DNA of 64,000 nt from contig AP025573.1 in assembly GCA_022845895.1 (NCBI GenBank), positions 3,444,501 to 3,508,500 of the forward strand, read 5' to 3'. Below, one piece after another: positions 15,909-24,362 of this stretch; position 1 is the stretch's first letter; the number at the start of each line of letters is the position of its first letter. The notes under the pieces were generated by a model. The model did not search any database. It saw only the letters and a program-made list of their open reading frames with translations, and was not told the origin of the DNA. Origin of the DNA: Lachnospiraceae bacterium. GTDB lineage: Bacteria > Bacillota > Clostridia > Lachnospirales > Lachnospiraceae. A program made the translations under genes and the position numbers.

Positions 15909-17009
15909 TCAAATAGTATCAAAAAACTCATCGATAAAGCAGATTGCCGCGCCGGCGGCTGCAGATTCCACCTTATACTTGCAAGGGAACAGAAAGTCTT
16001 TGGCAAAGTCGCTGAAGGAAGTCCTCTCGTCTACTCTTCTGCACAGTTCTTCCATATAAGACTCTATATATGCACCGACATAACCGCCAAGTATGATGTC
16101 CGAATCGAACAGCATGCGTATGTTGTTGATGCCGAGCGACAGGTCATCGAGATATTTATCCCAGAGCCTTTCCGCTTCCCTGTCCCTGGACTGCAGAAGC
16201 GCAAAGAACATCTCCAGGTTCCCGTCCGTGTACTGGTCCAGATTGGTCGAACGGCAGACCGTATCAAAGCAGCCGTATCTCCCACAGTAGCACAGCTCCC
16301 CGCCTTCCGGCACCACCGTCATATGGCCGATCTCGCCGCTTTTCTGCGTGTTGCCTTCATAGATGTTGTTGTCGACCAGGACCGCCCCGCCGACACTGTT
16401 GCTCAGGCTGATGTAAAATGCATTGCATATGTCATGGTCAATCCAGACCTCCGCATAGCCTGCCGCACTGGAATCATGGAACAGCCGGCTGTTGTACGGA
16501 ATATACTTTGCGATTTCTTCCCTTGTCTTTCCGGTAAAGTTAAGAGTAAGGCCGTAGGTTACTATCTCACCGTCCTCGGACACAAGCCCCTGCACTGCGA
16601 TACCGACGCCAAGCAGCGCTTCGTCGCTGATTTCTGCCTCATTCTTAATCCGCTCTACCACTTCACCGATTTTTTTTAAATATTCTTCATCCTCTAAATT
16701 AAATTTAATGCGCTCCTTTGTCATATCAATGACATCGCCCGACAAATCTACCGCCACGCAGTTGATATGATGCCCGGTCAGATACACGCCGATGGCTGCT
16801 CTCGCCTTCTTCACATAGGAATACGCCGTGGCATTGCGGCCTCCGGTATTCTGTATCTTCCTTGAGGTATCTATGAGATTCCTCTGCTCCAGATACTGAA
16901 GCTTCTGCGTAATCGTCGGAAGACTGAACTTAAGCCCCAAAACGATGTCCTGTTTGGAAACCGACTGGTGCGTCCGTATATAATGATATATCTGTTGACT
17001 TTTATTCAA
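15909..17009 (-). CDS. ROK-family transcriptional repressor (XylR/NagC type)
   Basis: A 366-residue regulator with an N-terminal winged helix (SKQDIVLGLKFSLPTITQKL) and a ROK sugar-kinase-like domain. The ROK zinc motif is present as GEIGHMTVVPEGG followed by CYCGRYGCFDTVC. The kinase ATP motif (DxGxT) is not kept at IGVYLTGHHI, consistent with a sensor rather than an enzyme. It should release DNA on binding a sugar. It precedes the polyol dehydrogenase on one transcript and lies next to the ABC transporter operon, either of which may be its target. Confidence 0.88.
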   Translation of the reverse strand: MNKSQQIYHYIRTHQSVSKQDIVLGLKFSLPTITQKLQYLEQRNLIDTSRKIQNTGGRNATAYSYVKKARAAIGVYLTGHHINCVAVDLSGDVIDMTKERIKFNLEDEEYLKKIGEVVERIKNEAEISDEALLGVGIAVQGLVSEDGEIVTYGLTLNFTGKTREEIAKYIPYNSRLFHDSSAAGYAEVWIDHDICNAFYISLSNSVGGAVLVDNNIYEGNTQKSGEIGHMTVVPEGGELCYCGRYGCFDTVCRSTNLDQYTDGNLEMFFALLQSRDREAERLWDKYLDDLSLGINNIRMLFDSDIILGGYVGAYIESYMEELCRRVDERTSFSDFAKDFLFPCKYKVESAAAGAAICFIDEFFDTI

Positions 17010-17121
17010 TGTTAGCTACCTTCACTTGTCCTATAATTATATACTCATTATTTTACTTACGATTGCGCCATATGTCAACAAACAGTCCCCCAATCGCCCG
17101 TCATAACCCTCTACATTCTCT

Positions 17122-17155
17122 AAAATCCCAGTAAATTGACATTTACCGGGATTTT
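17122..17155. terminator. Terminator after the ABC transporter operon
   Basis: A 15-bp stem with one mismatch (17122-17136 with 17141-17155), a TGAC loop and A/T-rich flanks giving a short U run on either strand. It is 35 bases beyond the permease stop in the minus direction. Confidence 0.6.
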
Positions 17156-17189
17156 TAAGCCTGATTGTACTTGTATATACGTACTGATA

Positions 17190-18137
17190 TTAATTTTGCT
17201 GTCTCTTCTTCTGGATACAGTCGAAACCAACCGCAAGTGCAAGCACGACGCCCATGACGACATCCTGGATATAGGAGTTGATGTTCAGCAAAATCATGCC
17301 GTTCGTCAGGGCACCGATGATGAACGTACCTGCGACGACACCTGATATCTTGCCGTATCCGCCGGTTACAGACACGCCGCCTAATACGACACAGGTGATA
17401 ACCTTGAACTCGTATCCATCGCCTGCGTTAGGCATTCCTGAATTCGTACGTGACAGCATGACGATACCGGCCAGCCCTGCAAAAAAACCGGAGATAGCAA
17501 ATACAAGATATTTGATTCTTCCAACCCGGATGCCTGACAGTCTCGCTGCTTCCACGTTACCGCCTACGGCATAGAAGTAACGTCCAAAATAAGTCTTGTT
17601 CAAGATAAATGATCCAATTGCAAAGCAGATGATCATAATAATTACAGGTACCGGAACGACGCTGACATACCCCTGTCCGATTATACGGAAATTATCTGTA
17701 AATCCGTTAATCGGAAGGCCGCCGCTCAATATATAGGCAAGGCCTGAGAACGCCGTCTGGGTCGCAAAGGTAGCAATCAATGCCGGAATACCGATTGTGG
17801 ATACCATAAAACCGTTCAACACACCAATCAAGGTAGATACTGCGAGTGTAATCAGTATGGCAAGCCACATATTTACTCCCATGTTAACCATCAGATAGGC
17901 ACATACAATGTTAACAAATGACATGATTGAACCTGTCGCCAGGTCGATGTCTCCAAGCAAAATAACAAATGTCATACCGATGGAGGCAATACCGAACATG
18001 GATACCTGACGGAGCAGCGAAAATATGTTGCTCGGGTTGATAAATCTCGGATTTGCGATAGTAAACGCAATGACGAGAACCAAAAACACTACCCATATCG
18101 CTTTATCTTTTAATTGGTATACTACTTTATTTTTCAT
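17190..18137 (-). CDS. Sugar ABC transporter permease, RbsC-like
   Basis: A 315-residue integral membrane protein with about eight to ten hydrophobic helices, of the BPD_transp_2 family used by ribose, xylose and autoinducer-2 importers. Typical segments are MFGIASIGMTFVILLGDIDL, VLGGVSVTGGYGKISG and GMILLNINSYIQDVV. The start overlaps the ATPase stop by 4 bases, indicating translational coupling. As the last gene of the SDR > binding protein > ATPase > permease operon it forms the membrane pore, probably as a homodimer. Confidence 0.93.
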   Translation of the reverse strand: MKNKVVYQLKDKAIWVVFLVLVIAFTIANPRFINPSNIFSLLRQVSMFGIASIGMTFVILLGDIDLATGSIMSFVNIVCAYLMVNMGVNMWLAILITLAVSTLIGVLNGFMVSTIGIPALIATFATQTAFSGLAYILSGGLPINGFTDNFRIIGQGYVSVVPVPVIIMIICFAIGSFILNKTYFGRYFYAVGGNVEAARLSGIRVGRIKYLVFAISGFFAGLAGIVMLSRTNSGMPNAGDGYEFKVITCVVLGGVSVTGGYGKISGVVAGTFIIGALTNGMILLNINSYIQDVVMGVVLALAVGFDCIQKKRQQN

Positions 18138-19651
18138 ACAGTCTGACCCTCCTCCATTCTTGCTGCGGACGCATACGCCATTATGGTTTCCTGATTGAAC
18201 TCGCTCTTTTCAAGCTCTCCTGTCATCTCACCTTCCGACAGCACTACAATTCTGTCCGACATACCCATCAGTTCCTCCATCTCGGAAGAAATCATCAGAA
18301 TTGCCTTTCCTTCTTTTTCAACTAGATCATTCATCAGCTTGTAGATCTCATATTTCGCGCCGACATCGATTCCTCTGGTCGGTTCATCAAATATGATAAG
18401 CTCGGAATCCGCCGCAAGCCATCTCGCCAGTATGACCTTCTGCTGATTCCCTCCACTTAAGTTCTTCACGAGCTGATGCAGCGTAGGTGTCTTGATTGCC
18501 ATGCTCTTCTGATACTTCTCGGCAGTCTCAAGCTCCAGCCTGGAATTGATCACGCTGAGACGGGAATTCCTCTCATAGATCGGCATATTGATATTATTTT
18601 TGATAGATATGCCGAGCATAGCCCCGTGCCGTTTCCGGTCCTCTGGTACGAGTGCGATGCCTAAGTCAATGGCTTCACGGGGGCTTTTCGGATTCACTTC
18701 CCTGCCCTTAAATATCACCTGCCCGGATGTCTTTGGTACAGCTCCAAAGATAACTTCCGCAAGCTCAGTACGGCCCGCGCCGACAAGCCCGCCAAGGCCG
18801 ACAATCTCACCTTTATGTACCTTCAGGCTTATGTCATTGTCTCCATTGCCGGTGACTTTCTTCAGCTCCAGTACCACCTCATTCTTGTCGACACAGTCCT
18901 CCCGTGGCGGATATGTCTCCGTCAGCTCCCGGCCGACCATCAGCTTAATCAGTTCCTGGACCTCGCTGTCTTTCGTAATCAATGTTTTGACATATTCTCC
19001 GTCACGTAAAACGAGGATTCTATCTGACAGACGATAGATTTCATCCAATCTATGAGATATGTAGACAATAGAAATTCCTTCCTTGCGCAGTCTTTCTACT
19101 ACCCGGAACATACTTTCAACTTCCGCGCTCGTCAGAGGTGCAGAAGGTTCATCCATAATCAATATCTTCGCATCCTGCTGGATTGCCTTGGCAATCTCAA
19201 CCATCTGCTGATAGCCGACCGTCAGGTTTTTCATCAGAGTCTTCGGGTCAATCTTAATCTGGAGCTGTTCGAATGCTTTTGCCGCCTCTCTCTCCATCGC
19301 CTTCTTATCAATGACAGGTCCTTTTCTGATGGGCCTTCCTAAAAACAGGTTTTCCGCTGCCGACAGCTCCTTAACATTGTTGAATTCCTGATAAATGATT
19401 GCAATACCGTTCTCAGCAGCAAGCTGAGGCGTCATGCTGTTAAATTCCTTGCCGTTTACGATAATCTTACCGGAAGTCGGGATAACTGCTCCCGAACAGC
19501 ATTTGATCAGCGTAGATTTCCCTGCACCATTTTCTCCAATCAGTGCAAGAATCTCGCCTTTCTTAAGTTCCAACGTAACATCTTTCAGTGCAACAACACC
19601 CGGGTATTCTTTTCTTATATGCTCTAACTGCAGTACATATTCTTCGCTCAT
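18134..19651 (-). CDS. Sugar ABC transporter ATP-binding protein, RbsA-like
   Basis: A double ATPase of about 505 residues, as in RbsA/XylG/MglA. The first half has Walker A GENGAGKSTL, a Q-loop near IIYQEFNNV and Walker B ILIMDEPSAPLT. The second half has a degenerate Walker A GLVGAGRTEL, signature LSGGNQQKV and Walker B LIIFDEPTRGID. The ATG at 19651 (MSEEYVLQLEHI) is 8 bases after GGGGG; ATGs a few codons upstream fit the ribosome site less well. It powers the RbsC-like permease. Confidence 0.93.
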   Translation of the reverse strand: MSEEYVLQLEHIRKEYPGVVALKDVTLELKKGEILALIGENGAGKSTLIKCCSGAVIPTSGKIIVNGKEFNSMTPQLAAENGIAIIYQEFNNVKELSAAENLFLGRPIRKGPVIDKKAMEREAAKAFEQLQIKIDPKTLMKNLTVGYQQMVEIAKAIQQDAKILIMDEPSAPLTSAEVESMFRVVERLRKEGISIVYISHRLDEIYRLSDRILVLRDGEYVKTLITKDSEVQELIKLMVGRELTETYPPREDCVDKNEVVLELKKVTGNGDNDISLKVHKGEIVGLGGLVGAGRTELAEVIFGAVPKTSGQVIFKGREVNPKSPREAIDLGIALVPEDRKRHGAMLGISIKNNINMPIYERNSRLSVINSRLELETAEKYQKSMAIKTPTLHQLVKNLSGGNQQKVILARWLAADSELIIFDEPTRGIDVGAKYEIYKLMNDLVEKEGKAILMISSEMEELMGMSDRIVVLSEGEMTGELEKSEFNQETIMAYASAARMEEGQTV

Positions 19652-19683
19652 ATTCATTTCCCCCTGAGTCAAGCGGATATTAC

Positions 19684-19709
19684 ATAGAGGCGGAGCAACC
19701 CGCCTCTAT
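19684..19709 (-). terminator. Intercistronic hairpin between binding protein and ATPase
   Basis: A perfect 10-bp stem (19684-19693 with 19700-19709) and 6-base loop in the 87-base gap between the two genes, without a U run. Such hairpins often stabilise the upstream message or attenuate read-through, giving more binding protein than ATPase. Confidence 0.5.
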
Positions 19710-19738
19710 CTTATCGTCTCGCTAGCTTTATTATGATG

Positions 19739-20761
19739 TTACATTCCCTTCATGATATCATCGATGTTGTCCAGATTGATTTCCATCGTAGGTCTCTGAA
19801 CATTGTGATTTTCACCTGAGAAATCTTCACCGTCGAGGATTCTCTCATACATCTTCATACAAGCTTCCGCTGTATCCGTACTGGAACCTTCGAAACCGAT
19901 AATCGCTCTTACAGCCTCGTCTCCCGCTTTCAGAGACTCTAACTGCTGCGGAGTTACGTCTGTCGTGATAACGCCGTAGTTCTCCGGGATATTGCCGGCT
20001 CCGCCGAACTTCTGAAGTAATGCTTCGTTAGAACCGATCATAGCGCCTGCTCCAACTCCTACAAAGACAGAACAGTCAGGATTCGCCTGAAGAACAGTCT
20101 CAACATTTGACTGTGCTTCATTTGCTTCCAGTCCGTCGACCTCAGCTACTATTTTATAGTTGCCTTTGTCACAGTTCTCTTCCAGTCCTTCTTTGATACC
20201 GTTTGCTCTCTCTAACAGAACCTTTGTAGATGGCTTGCCGATAACGCATACCTCAGCCGGCTTATCTGCTGTATAGTGCTCATTGATGAAAGCTGCCGCT
20301 GTCTTGCCGATGTCATTTCCAAGTGCCGTGTTGTCAAGAATCCAGTTTGCAGTCGTATTCTCCATCGGGTCATCCCAGCACATAACTTTGATTCCTTCAT
20401 CAAGTGCCTGCTGGCATACCGTCTCAAGCGCGTCAGCGTCAGCCGGATGAACCATGATCAAGTCACAGCCTGATGTGATGAAGTTCTCGACCTGGCTGAT
20501 CTGCTCTGATGAATTGTTAGAGCAGTCCTGCAATGTGTAATCCCATCCTTTGTCTTTCAGAAGCTCTTCCAGCTTGCCCATTACGCCTGCCCAGTAATCG
20601 TTCTTCAGAGACTGGATGGTGATGCCGACTTTGTAGCTGTCTTTCTTCTCGTTATCCTTCTTGTCGTCTCCGCCAGAAGTCGGTGACTTGGTTGTACATC
20701 CAACAACCATTGCCGCGATCATTGCCACGCAAAGAATCACGCTTACCACTTTTTTCCTCAT
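19739..20761 (-). CDS. Sugar ABC transporter substrate-binding lipoprotein
   Basis: A 340-residue type I periplasmic-binding-protein-fold protein with a lipoprotein signal: MRKK, a hydrophobic stretch and the lipobox MVVGC (Cys at about residue 22), so it is tethered outside the membrane. The mature part begins with a Ser/Gly/Lys linker, then YKVGITIQSLKNDYWAGVM as in RbsB-like proteins. It captures the sugar for the downstream RbsA/RbsC pair. The SDR gene is 69 bases upstream. The ligand is unknown but presumably a substrate of the neighbouring dehydrogenases. Confidence 0.92.
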   Translation of the reverse strand: MRKKVVSVILCVAMIAAMVVGCTTKSPTSGGDDKKDNEKKDSYKVGITIQSLKNDYWAGVMGKLEELLKDKGWDYTLQDCSNNSSEQISQVENFITSGCDLIMVHPADADALETVCQQALDEGIKVMCWDDPMENTTANWILDNTALGNDIGKTAAAFINEHYTADKPAEVCVIGKPSTKVLLERANGIKEGLEENCDKGNYKIVAEVDGLEANEAQSNVETVLQANPDCSVFVGVGAGAMIGSNEALLQKFGGAGNIPENYGVITTDVTPQQLESLKAGDEAVRAIIGFEGSSTDTAEACMKMYERILDGEDFSGENHNVQRPTMEINLDNIDDIMKGM

Positions 20762-20830
20762 AATACGTTTTCCTCCTTGAAATATATTATTTTTATAGCT
20801 TTTGCTATCAGCTATCCAGTTAAGGACCCT

Positions 20831-21607
20831 TTAGAAGCAGGTAAATGCTCCGTCTACGATGATATCGGATCCTGTTGTAAACGTACTTGTGTCCCCTGCA
20901 AGGTATACGAGAATTGACTGGAGCTCCTCAGGCTTTCCAAGTCTTCCCATCGGTGCCATCGCATTCCACTGTGTAATCAGCGGTTTCAGGTGCTCTGCAT
21001 TCATAATCAGCTCAGTCCCTATGTATCCCGGGCTTATGCAGTTGACCCGCACGCCCTTCTTGGCCCATTCTACCGCAAGCGATTTGGTCAGCTGGCTTAC
21101 ACCGGCTTTTGAGGCATTGTATGCACACTGCGGCTGCGGTACATTCACGATATGCCCTGACATGGAAGCCGTGTTGATGATGGAGCCATATCCCTGTTTC
21201 AGCATCACTCTTCCAGCCGCGGTAGCACAGAGGAATACGCCTGTCAGGTTGATATCGATTACTTTCTGCCACTGTTCAAAGGTCATCTCCTCTGCAGGAG
21301 CGTTCACCGCGATACCGGCGTTATTGTAGCAGGCATCCAGCTTTCCATATGTATCGACAACCTTTGCAACCATTGCTTCAACCTGATCCTTATCCGTGAC
21401 ATCACACTTAATTGCAATTGTCCTGGAGCCTGTAGCCTCTGCAATCTCTTTGGCAACTTTCTCAGCGCCTTCCAGATTGATATCCACGACTGCCACGTCT
21501 GCACCTGCCTCCGCAAATGCTGTGGCAGCGCATTTTCCAATCCCGCTCGCAGCACCTGTCACATAGATTGCTTTGCCGTCCAGTCTCATACTTTCAATAA
21601 TTCCCAT
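20831..21607 (-). CDS. SDR-family NAD(P)-dependent oxidoreductase
   Basis: A 258-residue classical short-chain dehydrogenase. Visible are the cofactor motif VTGAASGIGKCAA, NNAG, the catalytic Ser in INTASMSGH, YNASK (YxxxK) and ISPGYIGTEL. An acidic residue at the end of the second strand (AVVDINLEG) favours NAD. The ATG at 21607 follows GGAGGAGGACGAA; the frame extends to 21730 but without a ribosome site. It is the first gene of the ABC importer operon, so it probably oxidises or reduces the imported sugar or polyol. Confidence 0.9.
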   Translation of the reverse strand: MGIIESMRLDGKAIYVTGAASGIGKCAATAFAEAGADVAVVDINLEGAEKVAKEIAEATGSRTIAIKCDVTDKDQVEAMVAKVVDTYGKLDACYNNAGIAVNAPAEEMTFEQWQKVIDINLTGVFLCATAAGRVMLKQGYGSIINTASMSGHIVNVPQPQCAYNASKAGVSQLTKSLAVEWAKKGVRVNCISPGYIGTELIMNAEHLKPLITQWNAMAPMGRLGKPEELQSILVYLAGDTSTFTTGSDIIVDGAFTCF

Positions 21608-21926
21608 TTCGTCCTCCTCCCGGTTGCTAGCCGTTCTGCTTAATATTGCTTTTCCACTGTTCATAAAGTATACTTTTCTGAACAGCCTCTTTTTTTTATT
21701 GAAAACGCCTGAATCAGGCGTTTTTTTCATGCCCTTTCCGTGATTTTCCGGTGAATAGAAAAGTATAGTTTTCTTTCACGCACTACTTTTATAAATCCAT
21801 TTTATAAATTCGATTTATATAATTATATAATAAAACGACATGATTGTGCAATATGCAATGTTACACAATATTTTTTTCGCAATTTCATGTAATTTGCATA
21901 ATGTTATTTATTTAGCAAACTTACGG
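21608..21926. promoter_or_regulatory. Regulatory gap with repeated operator-like motif
   Basis: This 319-base gap holds two copies of one motif: a 12-bp palindrome AAAGTATACTTT (21665-21676), flanked by TGTTCA and TGAACA, and GAAAAGTATAGTTTTC (21758-21773). Both read GAAAA(C/G)TATACTTT on the minus strand and contain a TATACT that could be a -10. A terminator lies between them (21702-21724). The rest, 21780-21926, is very AT-rich with no ORF. A ROK regulator is the likely binder (inference). Confidence 0.45.
21702..21724. terminator. Terminator hairpin upstream of the SDR operon
   Basis: AAAACGCCTGA and its exact complement are separated by one base, so an 8-9 bp stem with a small loop forms. 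T runs follow on the plus strand (21721-21727), and a shorter one on the minus strand. It would end the dehydrogenase transcript (stop 21927). Confidence 0.65.
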
Positions 21927-22976
21927 CTATTCTGCAATCTTAACAACGGCTTTCACTATCTCGCTCTTTTCATTCACACTTCTGTCCATAGCCGTCTGAA
22001 TGTCGTCAAAGTCGAAGATATGTGTGGCAATTCCCTTTAAGTCCACCTTTCCCTGTGCCACCGCATCAATGGCCATCGGATAGATATGGCGGTAACGGAA
22101 TACAGTTTTAAATGTAACTTCCTTGTCGAGGGCAAGGCTCATCATCATATTCATCATGCCTGTCTTGCCATAACCGACAAGGACGATGTTAGACCCTTTT
22201 CGTACTGCCTGGATGGCCTGGTTCGTCGTAATCTCTGTCCCTGCGGTCTCAATGGCCAGATCAAAGCCTTCTCCATCTGTCAGCTCTTTTGCCAATGCCA
22301 GCACGTCATCTTCCTTTCCGTTGATTACACCGTCGGCCCCGAGTTCCAGTGCCTTGTCCAGACGCTTCTGCATGACATCCACCACATACACTCTGGAAAC
22401 TCCGCATGCCTTTAATGCCATCATGGACACAAGCCCGATACAGCCTGCACCGAATACGACCGCCGTCTGTCCTGCATGGGCATCTCCCTGCTGTGCCGCA
22501 TGGAAGCCTACTGCCAGCGGTTCGATCAGTGCACCTTCAAGCGTGCTGACATTCTCCGGCAGCTTAAAGCACAGCTCTTCCGGATGCGCCACATATTCCT
22601 GGAACACGCCATCGACCGGAGGTGTTGCAAAGAAGACCACGTCCGGGCAGAGATTGTACTTCCCCTCTCTGCAGAACCTGCATCTGCCGCATGTCTTTCC
22701 CGGCTCCAGCGCCACACGGTCGCCTGGTTTCAGATGGGTCACGTTCTTCCCCACCTCAACAACAGTTCCGCCCGGTTCATGTCCAAGAACAAACGGAGGC
22801 TCTACGATATAGTCCCCAATCCTCCCCATCTCGTAGTAATGCATATCGCTGCCGCAGATTCCTACATACTCCAGCTTCACAAGCACTTCATCCTCTTTAG
22901 CCTGCGGAATCGGGCGCTCGGTATAACCCATCTCGCCAATTCCATTCATTACTGCAACCTTCATCATTCCATCCAT
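21927..22976 (-). CDS. Sorbitol/xylitol-dehydrogenase-like zinc dehydrogenase
   Basis: A 349-residue MDR polyol dehydrogenase. VGICGSDMHYYEMGRIGDY and FVLGHEPGG are characteristic of sorbitol and xylitol dehydrogenases; the structural zinc loop CGRCRFCREGKYNLC is complete; GAGCIGLVSM is the Rossmann motif. The NAD preference is supported by the aspartate in VYVVDVMQKR. It converts a polyol to a ketose (or back). The ATG follows AAGGAG at 9 bases. It is 23 bases after the ROK regulator and shares its transcript. Confidence 0.9.
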   Translation of the reverse strand: MDGMMKVAVMNGIGEMGYTERPIPQAKEDEVLVKLEYVGICGSDMHYYEMGRIGDYIVEPPFVLGHEPGGTVVEVGKNVTHLKPGDRVALEPGKTCGRCRFCREGKYNLCPDVVFFATPPVDGVFQEYVAHPEELCFKLPENVSTLEGALIEPLAVGFHAAQQGDAHAGQTAVVFGAGCIGLVSMMALKACGVSRVYVVDVMQKRLDKALELGADGVINGKEDDVLALAKELTDGEGFDLAIETAGTEITTNQAIQAVRKGSNIVLVGYGKTGMMNMMMSLALDKEVTFKTVFRYRHIYPMAIDAVAQGKVDLKGIATHIFDFDDIQTAMDRSVNEKSEIVKAVVKIAE

Positions 22977-22999
22977 CTTTTTCTGCTCCTTTTTCCTCT

Positions 23000-24175
23000 T
23001 TATATAGAATTTATAAAGTTTTCAATATAATAGACCGCGGCTCCCAGGGCGGATGCAGCCTTCTGATATCTGCATGCACGGACATAAGATCCGTCGCCTT
23101 CGAAGATATTCTTTTCCGCCACCCTTTTCTGCAGATCCTTGATATATGGGCCAATACAGCTTCCGACATAACCACCGAGCACGATATCGCAGTCAAAACA
23201 CATCCTCAGGTTATCGACCGTAATAGCGAGGTCGTCCAGATAATCCTCCCAAACTTTTACAAGCTCAAGATCCCCCTCTTCCATCCTGTCGAAGAAGCGT
23301 TCCAGATACCCGTCTGCGTATTCTGCCAGACAAAGCGCCGAACAGTACGCGTCAACACAGCCCTTTTTACCGCAGTAGCATGTCCTGCCCCCGGGATGTA
23401 TGACCATATGCCCGAATTCTCCACTGTGCCAGTGCTTCCCGATATACATATTCTCAAACACGCTGCCCAGAGGGCTTCCCTGCTCCTCCTGCCCGGTCTC
23501 CTGACGGAACACGACCGCGCCGCCCACCGTATTGCTCAGGGACAGGTATATCATGCTCTCCAGCTGCCTGTCTGCAATACACTCGGTCGCCGCAGCGGCA
23601 TTGGCATCGTTAATCAGCACGCACGGATACGGAATATGGCGGGAAAACACCTCCCCGTCTATATCATACAGATCTAGTGCTCTCGAATACGTGATGTGGT
23701 TCTCGGTGCTGTCCACGATAGAGGGAACCGATATCCCCACGCCTGCAATCTTATCCCTCACCGCCTTGTCCTCTCCGAGGAACTCTTCCAGCGCCGCTCC
23801 AAGCTGCTTGAAATACTCATCTTCATATGTAAAAGCTTTCCGCATTCTAATATGCTTCAGCACGGTCTCGGTCATATCCGTCAGGACCATCCCGATATGG
23901 TTCCGGGTTATCTCGATTCCCACTGCATATCTGGCATCCCTTACTGCTGCAAGCGCCTTTGCCTTCCTTCCGCCTGTGGATTCGAATTCCCCGGCTTCGC
24001 ATATGACATGTGCCTCCCTCAGCTCTTTCACTATCTGCAGCACTGTAGGCCCGCTCATGTCAAGCGCGGCAGCAATATCCGGCATAGAAGTCCTGTTCTT
24101 ACTGTTTATATAACGAAAAACGCGGTTCCGGTTCAGCTTTTTCACCTCTGAGTTGTTTGTTCTCTGTATCACCAT
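23000..24175 (-). CDS. ROK-family transcriptional repressor
   Basis: A 391-residue paralogue of the 15909-17009 regulator. The N-terminal winged helix contains SMPDIAAALDMSGPTVLQIV; the ROK zinc motif follows as GEFGHMVIHPGGRTCYCGKK then GCVDAYC. The kinase phosphate loop is degenerate (VGIEITRNHI). The ATG at 24175 follows AAAAGGAGGGGTGG; the frame extends to 24295 without support. It heads a two-gene operon with the sorbitol-type dehydrogenase and probably senses the polyol or ketose. Confidence 0.88.
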   Translation of the reverse strand: MVIQRTNNSEVKKLNRNRVFRYINSKNRTSMPDIAAALDMSGPTVLQIVKELREAHVICEAGEFESTGGRKAKALAAVRDARYAVGIEITRNHIGMVLTDMTETVLKHIRMRKAFTYEDEYFKQLGAALEEFLGEDKAVRDKIAGVGISVPSIVDSTENHITYSRALDLYDIDGEVFSRHIPYPCVLINDANAAAATECIADRQLESMIYLSLSNTVGGAVVFRQETGQEEQGSPLGSVFENMYIGKHWHSGEFGHMVIHPGGRTCYCGKKGCVDAYCSALCLAEYADGYLERFFDRMEEGDLELVKVWEDYLDDLAITVDNLRMCFDCDIVLGGYVGSCIGPYIKDLQKRVAEKNIFEGDGSYVRACRYQKAASALGAAVYYIENFINSI

Positions 24176-24335
24176 CCACCCCTCCTTTTCACTATATTCT
24201 ATTATACACGCCCTTTTCGTCAAAACTTTATTAAAGTATTTAATAAAGTCCTTAATTAAGTATAATATTACCATTTTATGGGAAAAAGTCAACATATAAT
24301 TTTCGACATAGCTAAAGAATTTGGTGAATTTGCCG

Positions 24336-24362
24336 GATAGCCCGGCATATCACCGGGCTATC
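24336..24362. terminator. Hairpin at the end of the M24-protein gene
   Basis: GATAGCCCGG (24336-24345) pairs with CCGGGCTATC (24353-24362), with a 7-base loop. The right arm covers the stop codon of the M24-family gene. There is no strong U run, so it may be a weak terminator or a message-end stabiliser. Confidence 0.5.
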
